From positions 1-21,652 of the forward strand of contig DTZQ01000226.1 of the NCBI GenBank assembly GCA_012961305.1: a DNA stretch of 21,652 nucleotides, in the 5' to 3' direction. Source of the stretch: Armatimonadota bacterium (GTDB taxonomy: Bacteria; Armatimonadota; UBA10988; DTZQ01). A program made the position numbers and the translations under genes. Below, piece by piece: positions 15,630 through 21,652 of the stretch; the stretch's first letter is position 1, and each line of letters begins with the position of its first letter. The notes beneath the pieces are model-generated. The model worked only from the letters and a program-made list of their open reading frames with translations. It was not told the DNA's origin and searched no databases.

Positions 15630-15647
15630 GGTAACAAATTTTTTACC
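15630..15647. promoter_or_regulatory. AT-rich palindrome just upstream of the guaA -35 box
   Basis: GGTAACAAATTTTTTACC is symmetric at 16 of 18 positions. It lies 4 bases upstream of the guaA -35 hexamer, centred about 48 bases before the predicted start. That is the position of an activator site or an UP element. No known purine-regulator box matches that I can recall. A second symmetry, TTGTCAAG (15619-15626) with CTTGACAA (15657-15664), brackets it. Confidence 0.4.
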
Positions 15648-15672
15648 TGAAAGTAACTTGACAAGGTTAACT

Positions 15673-15691
15673 TTAAGCCCCCTGGGCTTAA
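15673..15691. repeat. Perfect hairpin TTAAGCCC-3-GGGCTTAA
   Basis: An 8-base-pair stem with a 3-base loop lies directly beyond the groES terminator hairpin. Read on the minus strand it would form a second, tandem structure. It has no T-run of its own, so it may reinforce termination or act on its own. Confidence 0.45.
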
Positions 15692-15699
15692 GAAGGTAA

Positions 15700-15731
15700 A
15701 GGTAGCGAGGAACGTTCATTCCTCGCTACCT
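15700..15731 (-). terminator. Intrinsic terminator after groES
   Basis: A perfect 13-base-pair stem, AGGTAGCGAGGAA with its complement, encloses a 6-base loop and begins 17 bases after the groES stop codon. On the minus strand it is followed by a moderately T-rich run (TTTACCTTCTT). It isolates groES from the guaA operon. Confidence 0.8.
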
Positions 15732-15747
15732 CGAAAACAAGTGGTGG

Positions 15748-16041
15748 TTACTCCTCAATAACCGCTAAAACGTCCCCCTCGCGCATGATAATGTACTCTT
15801 CCTCCCCGATCCTCACTTCAGTACCCCCGTATTTGGCAAAGAAGATACGGTCTCCCACCTTCACTTCCGGGGAAACACGCTCCCCACTTTCTAACAACCG
15901 TCCCGGCCCTACCGCCAGCACTTCACCTTCCTGGGGTTTCTCCTGGGCTGATTCGGGCAGGACAATGCCGCCTTTGGTTTCCTCCTTGGGTTCCAAGACC
16001 TTGACCACAATCCGGTCCTCTAAGGGTTTCAGTTCTATCAT
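15748..16041 (-). CDS. groES: Co-chaperonin GroES (Cpn10)
   Basis: This 97-residue protein is a heptameric lid partner of GroEL in protein folding. It shows KPLEDRIVVKVLEPKEETKGGIVLPE (start and mobile loop, with GGIVLP), GEVLAVGPGRL, and KVGDRIFFAKYGGTEV followed by EEYIIMREGDVLAVI. All are standard GroES features at normal length. AAAGGAGGT lies ideally before the ATG. No groEL follows; instead a terminator comes at once, so groES is monocistronic here. The leader carries an interrupted inverted repeat (16065-16107) but no CIRCE element that I can see. Confidence 0.97.
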   Translation of the reverse strand: MIELKPLEDRIVVKVLEPKEETKGGIVLPESAQEKPQEGEVLAVGPGRLLESGERVSPEVKVGDRIFFAKYGGTEVRIGEEEYIIMREGDVLAVIEE

Positions 16042-16064
16042 GGTACTACCTCCTTTCTAACCCC

Positions 16065-16107
16065 GGATAAGGAATACTCCCCTAAGCAAAAGGAGTCTTC
16101 CCTATCC
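16065..16107. promoter_or_regulatory. Large inverted repeat in the groES/GNAT divergent region
   Basis: The arms 16065-16080 (GGATAAGGAATACTCC) and 16092-16107 (GGAGTCTTCCCTATCC) match as a stem at 14 of 16 positions, with an 11-base loop. It lies about 24 bases upstream of the groES ATG, and its far arm ends 11 bases before the -35 box of the acetyltransferase promoter. The core GACTCC-N-GGAGT layout recalls, but does not match, the CIRCE operator. It could be an operator or an mRNA leader hairpin. Confidence 0.5.
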
Positions 16108-16117
16108 TTCGGCTCAT

Positions 16118-16146
16118 TTGCCTTTTGAACCGATTTGGGGTATAAT
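16118..16146 (+). promoter_or_regulatory. Promoter of the GNAT acetyltransferase (near-leaderless)
   Basis: TTGCCT (16118-16123), a 17-base spacer and a perfect TATAAT (16141-16146) predict a transcription start near 16153. That is only about 4 bases before the ATG at 16157, so the mRNA would be leaderless or nearly so. Confidence 0.6.
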
Positions 16147-16156
16147 CAAATATGCC

Positions 16157-16687
16157 ATGTGCGAGGTCGAAATTCGTCCCTGTGCCTGGCGTGAATTGCT
16201 CACCGTCTATCGCATCCACCAGGCGGCGTTTGATTTTCCTTACGGCTTCTCCCGTTTTGTGTATTACAAACTTTTCGCGCCGCGGGGGGTCTTGGTAGCC
16301 CTAAGAGACCAAAAGATAGTAGGTTATATTATTGCCACTACTGCTTGGTACTGGCCTCCCCATCGAGTAGGAGAAATCGTATCCCTGGCTACCGTAGCCC
16401 ATGCCCGCCGTACCGGGGTTGCCTCTGCCTTGCTTACCACAGTTCTCCAGAGTTACACCCGTGCCGGCTTGCGCGAAGTTTATCTGCAAGTAGCCGTCAA
16501 TAACACCGCCGCCCTTGGTCTTTACCGCAAATTCGGTTTCCGTCAAGAACGGCGGCTCGCTCGTTATTACCTTGACGGGCGGGATGCCTACCTCATGCGC
16601 TGCGAATTGCCTTTTACTCCTCCTCCAACAATCCCTCCCGCCGCAGCAGCCCCTCGATGTCGTCAATTGGGTAAACCCGGCCGGTAA
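16157..16687 (+). CDS. GNAT-family N-acetyltransferase (RimI-like)
   Basis: The protein has 176 residues. Motif A with the acetyl-CoA pyrophosphate loop is EIVSLATVAHARRTGVASALL (R84-x-x-G87-x-A89). It is followed by LREVYLQVAVNNTAALGLYRKFGFR, the classical RimI/GNAT motif B. The substrate is unknown; RimI-like members acetylate protein N-termini or small amines. I chose ATG 16157, because the longer in-frame start at 16118 lies inside the -35 box. No Shine-Dalgarno is present, consistent with leaderless translation. The last about 25 residues (PFTPPPTIPPAAAAPR...) look non-conserved and overlap the convergent CPCC gene by 74 bases. Confidence 0.82.
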   Translation: MCEVEIRPCAWRELLTVYRIHQAAFDFPYGFSRFVYYKLFAPRGVLVALRDQKIVGYIIATTAWYWPPHRVGEIVSLATVAHARRTGVASALLTTVLQSYTRAGLREVYLQVAVNNTAALGLYRKFGFRQERRLARYYLDGRDAYLMRCELPFTPPPTIPPAAAAPRCRQLGKPGR

Positions 16688-16817
16688 GGAAGCAGTGGAG
16701 CAGATATTGACCGCTTTGGTTCCAAGAGGTATTGGGCAAGATGATACGCGTTTCCCGCTTTCTACAACAGGGGCAACGTGGCTTTAATTCCATCAATTTT
16801 TCCTCATCAATGCGCAT
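16614..16817 (-). CDS. Small CPCC-motif (putative zinc-binding) protein
   Basis: The protein has 67 residues and the family was not recognised. A CPCC knuckle at residues 15-18 and H41-C42 downstream could together bind a metal. The C-terminus is charged and probably helical (DDIEGLLRREGLLEEE). AAGGAG, directly after the guaB TAA, lies 6 bases before its ATG, and only 10 bases separate the genes, so it is translated with guaB. This is better translation evidence than the overlapping GNAT tail has. It ends inside the GNAT gene. Confidence 0.65.
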   Translation of the reverse strand: MRIDEEKLMELKPRCPCCRKRETRIILPNTSWNQSGQYLLHCFLTGRVYPIDDIEGLLRREGLLEEE

Positions 16818-16827
16818 TGCTGGCTCC

Positions 16828-18297
16828 TTATCCCATCTGGTAGTTAGGTGCCTCTCGAGTAATGGTTACATCGTGCGGATGACTTTCCCGCAATCCGGCC
16901 CCAGTAATAGTAACGAATTTAGTCTGGGTTTGGAGTTCCCGAATGGTCCGCACCCCACAGTAACCCATTCCTGCCCGCACCCCTCCTACCAATTGGTAAA
17001 CCAGTTGGGCCAAAGGCCCCTTGTAGGGCACCCGTCCTTCAACCCCCTCTGGGACGAACTTGCTCTCCGCCATACCTCCCTCTTGGAAATACCGGTCCGC
17101 GCTTCCCTGTTTCATTGCTCCCAGGGAACCCATGGCCCGGTACTCCTTGTAGGTTCGCCCTTCAAATAATACTGTTTCCCCCGGACTCTCTTCGGTCCCG
17201 GCAAAAAGGCTACCAATCATTACCGCATCGGCCCCGGCAGCCAAGGCTTTGGTAATGTCCCCAGAGTATTTAATCCCTCCATCGGCAATGAGAGGAACTT
17301 CATACTCCCGCGCTACCTCCGCACAGTCCATAATGGCCGTAATTTGGGGCACACCGGCCCCCGAAATTACCCTGGTAGTACAAATAGAACCCGGTCCCAT
17401 GCCCACCTTTACCGCATCGGCCCCGGCCTCGATGAGGGTCCGAGCACCCTCCTCCGTGGCCACGTTCCCCGCAATAATGGCGGTACGGTTTCCAAATTCA
17501 CTTTTAAGACGTTCCAATGTGCGCAGCACTCTTTGGGAATGTCCGTGGGCGGTGTCAATTACCAAAACATCCACGTCGGCTTCCACCAAGGCCCAGGCCC
17601 TCTCTGGAGTGTCTGGCCCTGTACCCACCGCCGCTCCCACTCGCAACCGTCCCAGTTTGTCTTTGCACGCGTTAGGATATTGGATGACTTTCTGGATGTC
17701 CTTAACGGTAATCAACCCCCGCAGCATATAATCCTCATCCACCACCAGCAACTTTTCAATCCGGTATTGGTGCAGCAGTTCCTTGGCTTCTTCCAAAGTC
17801 GTACCCATGGGGACGGTAATAAGATTTTCGCTGGTCATTAACTCGGACACCCGCCGGCTGCGGTCGGTCTCAAAACGCAAATCGCGGTTGGTCAGAATGC
17901 CCACCAACTTGCCTTTCTCATCGGTGATGGGCACCCCAGAAATATGGTAACGAGCCATGATATCCATGGCCTCTCCCACCCGCGCGTTCGGTGGTAAAGT
18001 GATGGGATTCACAATCATACCGCTTACCGACCGCTTGACTTTGTCCACCTCGCTGGCCTGGTTTTCAATGCTCAGATTGCGGTGAATCACTCCCAAACCG
18101 CCTTCCTGAGCCAGGGCAATGGCCAGCCGGGCTTCCGTTACCGTATCCATGGCCGCACTCAAAATGGGAATGTTTAACTTAATGTCTCGGGTCAATTGAG
18201 TGGTTACATCTACTTCTTTGGGCAGAACTTCCGCATATCCTGGTACTAACAGTACATCATCAAAAGATAATGCTTGTTTCCATATTTTACCTTCCAT
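16828..18297 (-). CDS. guaB: IMP dehydrogenase
   Basis: This 489-residue enzyme oxidises IMP to XMP with NAD, the rate-limiting step toward GMP. The start MEGKIWKQALSFDDVLLVPG is typical. Two CBS domains (about 92-205, with GVPITDEKGKLVGILTNRDL and KLLVVDEDYMLRGLITVKD) are inserted in the TIM barrel. The catalytic cysteine is C306 in GPGSICTTR, and the flap/substrate segments EGGMAESKFVPEGVEGRVPYKG are intact. The start at 18297 was chosen for GGAGG 8 bases upstream; a longer in-frame reading overlaps the preceding hydrolase gene. It begins 14 bases after the hydrolase stop in the argS-to-guaB run. Confidence 0.97.
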   Translation of the reverse strand: MEGKIWKQALSFDDVLLVPGYAEVLPKEVDVTTQLTRDIKLNIPILSAAMDTVTEARLAIALAQEGGLGVIHRNLSIENQASEVDKVKRSVSGMIVNPITLPPNARVGEAMDIMARYHISGVPITDEKGKLVGILTNRDLRFETDRSRRVSELMTSENLITVPMGTTLEEAKELLHQYRIEKLLVVDEDYMLRGLITVKDIQKVIQYPNACKDKLGRLRVGAAVGTGPDTPERAWALVEADVDVLVIDTAHGHSQRVLRTLERLKSEFGNRTAIIAGNVATEEGARTLIEAGADAVKVGMGPGSICTTRVISGAGVPQITAIMDCAEVAREYEVPLIADGGIKYSGDITKALAAGADAVMIGSLFAGTEESPGETVLFEGRTYKEYRAMGSLGAMKQGSADRYFQEGGMAESKFVPEGVEGRVPYKGPLAQLVYQLVGGVRAGMGYCGVRTIRELQTQTKFVTITGAGLRESHPHDVTITREAPNYQMG

Positions 18298-18311
18298 TTT
18301 TGCCCCTCCTT

Positions 18312-19301
18312 TCACCACCGAGGTAACCACCGGCCAATCCAACCCAAAGAACGGGCTCCCCAGAACCGGTGTCCTCCTTCAAAAACCTCCATATCCAGAC
18401 GCTCGCCCGCCCCGAGTGCATCGTAAGCGTAACGCAACTTCAAATAGGCCTGGCGCGCATTGTTGATAGGGAAAAGCGGGTCTCGTTTGCCCTGTTCTAA
18501 GAAAAGTGGTCGGGGAGCAATTAAGGCCGCTACATCGGGCAGGTCGGCTATTTGGGCTAAGCCTGGTAGGTAATAACTCTCAGACTGTTTTTGGTCCACC
18601 AGAACCGCTTTCCAAGTGCCAAAAAAGCCACTTATTACTAGGCATTGAAACCGTTCATCTAAAGCGCTGGCCAAGAGGGCAATCCAACCGCCCAAGCCAA
18701 ATCCGAGACAGCCCAATTTCTCCTTTTCCACTTCCGGCCGAGTTAATAGATAATCTGCGGCCCGCCAGACGTCCCACACATTTCTCCCTAATAACGACTG
18801 GCCTATCAAACTCCCCAGGCGCGCGGCCCATTCCTGGTCTTCCTCCCGCTCGCCGTATCCTCGCAAGTCAGGGGAGAGGGTAACATATCCTCCCTCCGCC
18901 AATTGCCAGGCCATATCCGCATGGCAACCCCGGTCCACCAAGCCGATGCTTTCGCTCTTGCCCGGCCCGTGGTCATGCAGACAAATCACGGCAGGCCGTG
19001 GTTGCTTCCCTTCCCTGGGTCGCAACACGAAAGCCGGCACCGCCAGCCCTGGTTCGCTATCAAAAACCACCTTTTCCACTACGCAAGAACCCTGCTCCCA
19101 CTGGGCTAACGTTTCCGGCTGCAAGGGACAACGGGATTCCTCCAGTCCTCCTAACAGCCGCCGCAACTCGGCTCGCAGTCCCTCTCGCCATTTCTCTATC
19201 TGCTGAGGGTCGAAAGCAAAGGCCGGGGTAAAGTGGTCATAGGCCCGCCGCCAAGTCGCTATGGTTTTCCCCTCATAAGGACGTGGATTTCGCCGGATCA
19301 T
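18312..19301 (-). CDS. Alpha/beta hydrolase (dienelactone hydrolase/acetylxylan esterase-like) lacking the nucleophile serine
   Basis: The protein has 329 residues and no signal peptide. It has an N-terminal helical part (about 1-75), then an alpha/beta hydrolase core. The oxyanion strand is AVICLHDHG (104-112) and LSPDLRGYG (142-150) follows. The nucleophile elbow reads G200-F-G-L-G-G205, where family members have G-x-S-x-G-G. The expected acid D274 (GKRDPLFP) and histidine H311 (FEGGH) are present. The codon at position 202 is GGC, one base from the serine codon AGC. The overall fit is to DLH/Abhydrolase_7-like esterases. With glycine at the nucleophile it may be inactive as a hydrolase, non-catalytic, or use another mechanism. 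It starts 4 bases after the rpe stop. Confidence 0.75.
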   Translation of the reverse strand: MIRRNPRPYEGKTIATWRRAYDHFTPAFAFDPQQIEKWREGLRAELRRLLGGLEESRCPLQPETLAQWEQGSCVVEKVVFDSEPGLAVPAFVLRPREGKQPRPAVICLHDHGPGKSESIGLVDRGCHADMAWQLAEGGYVTLSPDLRGYGEREEDQEWAARLGSLIGQSLLGRNVWDVWRAADYLLTRPEVEKEKLGCLGFGLGGWIALLASALDERFQCLVISGFFGTWKAVLVDQKQSESYYLPGLAQIADLPDVAALIAPRPLFLEQGKRDPLFPINNARQAYLKLRYAYDALGAGERLDMEVFEGGHRFWGARSLGWIGRWLPRW

Positions 19302-19305
19302 AACT

Positions 19306-19977
19306 TTAGAACCCCGCCTGGGCCAACTTACATCGCAGCGCTCCTATCGTCTGCTGGTAACTCTTCCCCTCCAGAAAGACGCTTGAGCTCCCGCCGACTA
19401 CAACGTCGGCTCCAGCCCCGGCAATCTGCACGATGTTGTCTGGGCTGACCCCACCATCTACCACCAGGGCCACCGACAGCCCCCGTTCATCTATCCAAGT
19501 CCGTAGCCGCTCAATCTTGGCCAACATAGGGATAAGAAACGGCTGCCCCGCAAAGCCCGGATTAACCGTCATCAGGGTAACCGAGTCCACATAGTCCAGC
19601 ACATACTCAAGCAGGGTCAAGGGACTGCCCGGGTTCAAGGCCACTCCCGCCTGAACCTCAAAACTTTTGATGAGTTGTATGGTTCGCAGTAGATGCACAC
19701 TTGCCTCCGCGTGTACGGTCAAAGTGTTACTGCCGGAAATAACAAACCGCTCAATATGCGGGTCCGGATTGTACACCATTAAATGGGTAGAAAAAGGCAA
19801 ATCGGTCAGAGGGCGCAAAGCCTCAATTATTCCTGCCCCCAAGGTCAGATTGGGCACGAACTGTCCATCCATTACGTCGAAATGTAGTAAGTCTGCCCCG
19901 GCTGCCTCCAGACGGGCCACTTCCCGACCCAAGTCGGTGAAATCCGCACAGATAATCGAAGGAGCAATCTTAATCAC
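19306..19977 (-). CDS. rpe: Ribulose-phosphate 3-epimerase
   Basis: This 223-residue TIM barrel interconverts ribulose 5-phosphate and xylulose 5-phosphate in the pentose phosphate pathway. Metal ligands and catalytic residues fit Rpe: H32 and D34 in LLHFDVMDG, H65 in STHLMV, and D173 in LVVDGGVSPDN. The phosphate-binding features MTVNPGFAGQ and VGGSSSVF are present. Start GTG 19977 has AGGAG 8 bases upstream. It is followed closely by the hydrolase and preceded, after a 62-base gap containing a perfect hairpin, by the PfkB kinase. A related allulose-6-phosphate epimerase is possible but less likely. Confidence 0.93.
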   Translation of the reverse strand: MIKIAPSIICADFTDLGREVARLEAAGADLLHFDVMDGQFVPNLTLGAGIIEALRPLTDLPFSTHLMVYNPDPHIERFVISGSNTLTVHAEASVHLLRTIQLIKSFEVQAGVALNPGSPLTLLEYVLDYVDSVTLMTVNPGFAGQPFLIPMLAKIERLRTWIDERGLSVALVVDGGVSPDNIVQIAGAGADVVVGGSSSVFLEGKSYQQTIGALRCKLAQAGF

Positions 19978-20003
19978 CGTCTTCTCCTGCTATTCCCTCC
20001 GCT

Positions 20004-20026
20004 GTACAGAAGCAGGGCTTCTGTAC
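20004..20026. repeat. Perfect 10-base-pair hairpin between the PfkB kinase gene and rpe
   Basis: GTACAGAAGC, loop AGG (on the plus strand), GCTTCTGTAC. It lies 14 bases after the kinase stop and 26 bases before the rpe GTG. No T-run follows on the minus strand, so it is not a standard terminator. It may be an mRNA processing or stability element, an operator, or a dispersed palindrome. Confidence 0.6.
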
Positions 20027-20039
20027 TCCAGAGGCCCCC

Positions 20040-20975
20040 CTACCCTACCCCACGTTCCATTAGGGCCACTGTTTCCTCCCAGGACCGCAAGCCCGTGGTG
20101 GCTCCCATGGCGGTGACGCACCAGGCTCCGGTGGCATTAGCCAAAGCCGTCGCCCGTTTTAAGTCCCAGCCCATTACCAAACCCGCCAAGAACCCCGCGG
20201 CGAAAGCATCACCGGCTCCGGTGGCATCCACCACCTCCACCGGATAGGCAGGAAGATAAAACTCCTCCTCTGCAGTACGCACGTAGCAGCCCCCTTCGCC
20301 CATTTTAAGGGCTACCACCCCAACGCCCCAGTTCAGTAGGAATTCGGCAATCTCCTCCGGCTCCTCGCGCTGGGTAATCATGCGCGCCTCCTCAATGCTG
20401 GGCACGAAGTAGTCCACATGCGGCAGACACGGCGCCAACACCTCCAACCACTGACCGCTGGGATCCCACACAGTATCCAGGGAAGTTTGTACTCCGGCCT
20501 CTCGGGCCGCCTGCAAAATCCGGGCCGTAGGTTCCCCGTCCAGTTGAGGCAGCAGCAACGCCCCCCCAATATGCAGTATTTTGGCTTCCCTGACCACTTC
20601 CCATACGACATCCTGCTCCATGAAATCCGCGTTGGCTCCGATGTAGTGGATGAAACTGCGTTCTCCCCCGCTTTCCACCAAAGCCATCGTAGCCGCAGTG
20701 GCCGCCGTATCCGAACGCACTACCCCTCGCGTGTCAATCCCCTCCCCCTCTAAAGTGCGTACCACAAAATCGCCAAAGCCATCGTGTCCTACTTTGCCCA
20801 GTACCGCTGTATTTATTCCCAACCGGGCCAGTCCCACACCCGTGTTCGCCGCACAGCCGCCAATGCTTAGGGTCATCTCCTCCACCAGCGTTAACCGCCC
20901 TCGCTCCGGCAATTCGTCCACCGGCCGCGCGACTACATCTGCTACCAAGATGCCCAAACAGGCCACATCGGCCAT
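20040..20975 (-). CDS. PfkB-family carbohydrate kinase
   Basis: This 311-residue ribokinase-fold kinase phosphorylates a sugar or nucleoside using ATP. The N-terminal signature GGCAANTGVGLARLG (39-53) and the C-terminal signature with anion hole and catalytic base VDATGAGDAFAAGF (249-262; base D256) are both intact. Length is normal. The substrate cannot be read off; the neighbouring rpe suggests a pentose or ketose, but that is inference from context. The ribosome site is weak. It is separated from argS by 55 bases and should be in the same transcript. Confidence 0.85.
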   Translation of the reverse strand: MADVACLGILVADVVARPVDELPERGRLTLVEEMTLSIGGCAANTGVGLARLGINTAVLGKVGHDGFGDFVVRTLEGEGIDTRGVVRSDTAATAATMALVESGGERSFIHYIGANADFMEQDVVWEVVREAKILHIGGALLLPQLDGEPTARILQAAREAGVQTSLDTVWDPSGQWLEVLAPCLPHVDYFVPSIEEARMITQREEPEEIAEFLLNWGVGVVALKMGEGGCYVRTAEEEFYLPAYPVEVVDATGAGDAFAAGFLAGLVMGWDLKRATALANATGAWCVTAMGATTGLRSWEETVALMERGVG

Positions 20976-21030
20976 GTTCCTTACCCAACCTTCCTATCCT
21001 TGAGGTAGACCTCTTTGGCGTTTTACGGAA

Positions 21031-21652
21031 TCACATCCGCTCCGGCGCTCCCACCCCCAATAATCCCAGGGTACTGCGTAAGACCGTCCGCGTCGCCTGG
21101 ACTAAGCTCAATCGCGCCCGAGAAAGGGCCGGGTTTCGCCGGTCGAGCACTCGACATTGGGTATAGAAATTGTGAAACTCAGTGGCCAATTCCTGCGCAT
21201 AGCGGGTGAGGCGGTGAGGTTCCCGCCGCTTGGCCGCTTCTTCCACCTCCTCCGGAAACGCGACCAGGGCCTTCAGCAACGTCCGCTCTGCCGGATGGGT
21301 TAACTGCTCCAAAGGCCCTAAATCCTCCCTGCTCCACATCCGGTCTGCCTCCGGTTGGCGCAGAATGCTGCAGATGCGCGCATGAGCATATTGGACGTAA
21401 TAAACTGGGTTCTTTTCCGACTGCTCCTTGGCTAAATCCAAATCGAATTCGATGTGACTGGAAGCCGAGCGAAGAAGGAAAAAATAACGTGCTACGTCAG
21501 GCCCTACTTCGTCCAGCAGTTCATCCATGGTCACGAAATTGGCCCTGCGGGTGCTCATGCGCACCTGTTGACCGCCCCGGGTAAGAGTGACGAACTGGTA
21601 AAAGACAACCTCAATGGGCTTGGGGTCATAGCCCAAAGCCCGTAAGCCGGCC
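21031..21652 (-). CDS. argS: Arginyl-tRNA synthetase, C-terminal part (runs off the window)
   Basis: The last 206 codons are present and the 5' part lies beyond the right edge. The segment ALGYDPKPIEVVFYQFVTLTRGGQ continues to the KMSK-type signature RMSTRRANFVTMDELLDEVG, then ARYFFLLRS and the family hallmark NPVYYVQYAHARICSILR. The DALR anticodon-binding domain ends in LGVGAPERM, as in most ArgS. The enzyme charges tRNA-Arg. It is the most upstream visible gene of the minus-strand operon. Confidence 0.93.
   Translation of the reverse strand, partial: AGLRALGYDPKPIEVVFYQFVTLTRGGQQVRMSTRRANFVTMDELLDEVGPDVARYFFLLRSASSHIEFDLDLAKEQSEKNPVYYVQYAHARICSILRQPEADRMWSREDLGPLEQLTHPAERTLLKALVAFPEEVEEAAKRREPHRLTRYAQELATEFHNFYTQCRVLDRRNPALSRARLSLVQATRTVLRSTLGLLGVGAPERM

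Overview
The window (roughly 55% GC by eye) looks like a chromosomal housekeeping stretch from a diderm bacterium. The diderm call rests mainly on the first complete gene, which appears to be a secreted protease/beta-propeller/outer-membrane-barrel fusion ending in a C-terminal phenylalanine. I cannot assign a phylum. Strong AAAGGAGGT ribosome sites, several GTG/TTG starts and consensus sigma70-type promoters are visible, so starts and promoters can be argued from sequence. There is no phage, insertion sequence, CRISPR array, rRNA or tRNA that I can see.

Left part, plus strand (about 1-9180). A divergent promoter region (about 83-395) separates a truncated minus-strand gene from a plus-strand run. 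That run is a zinc protease/TolB-like propeller/barrel protein (396-3257); a TPR-class IIIb adenylyl cyclase (3336-5558); a perfect TTGACA-17-TATAAT promoter; a 31-residue highly basic COX24/bS22-like protein (5702-5797); a membrane-anchored parvulin-type prolyl isomerase (5802-6758); and a polytopic membrane protein with a spermidine-synthase-like domain (6760-9177).

Middle, minus strand (15747 down to 9221). A promoter at about 15597-15625 serves guaA, hpt and a DUF2227-type membrane protein with gaps of 3-6 bases. After a 101-base gap come rho, a cysteine-less thioredoxin-fold/TPR secreted protein and a D12-class DNA adenine methyltransferase, linked by very short gaps or overlap. This run ends convergently against the plus-strand run.

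Right part. A lone groES (no groEL in view) ends at a strong hairpin terminator. Next to it, on the plus strand, lies a GNAT acetyltransferase whose promoter implies a leaderless mRNA. It converges on a minus-strand operon read from the right edge: argS (partial), a PfkB-family kinase, rpe, an alpha/beta hydrolase whose nucleophile serine is replaced by glycine, guaB, and a small CPCC-motif protein.

Taken together, guaA, guaB and hpt cover GMP synthesis from IMP and purine salvage. argS, rho, groES and the COX24-like protein are information-processing genes. The prolyl isomerase, the cysteine-less redoxin and the protease/barrel protein act in the cell envelope. I found no clear novel defence or biosynthetic system. 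The best leads are the missed 31-residue gene, the two enzyme-fold proteins lacking catalytic residues, the protease-propeller-barrel architecture and several symmetrical regulatory elements.
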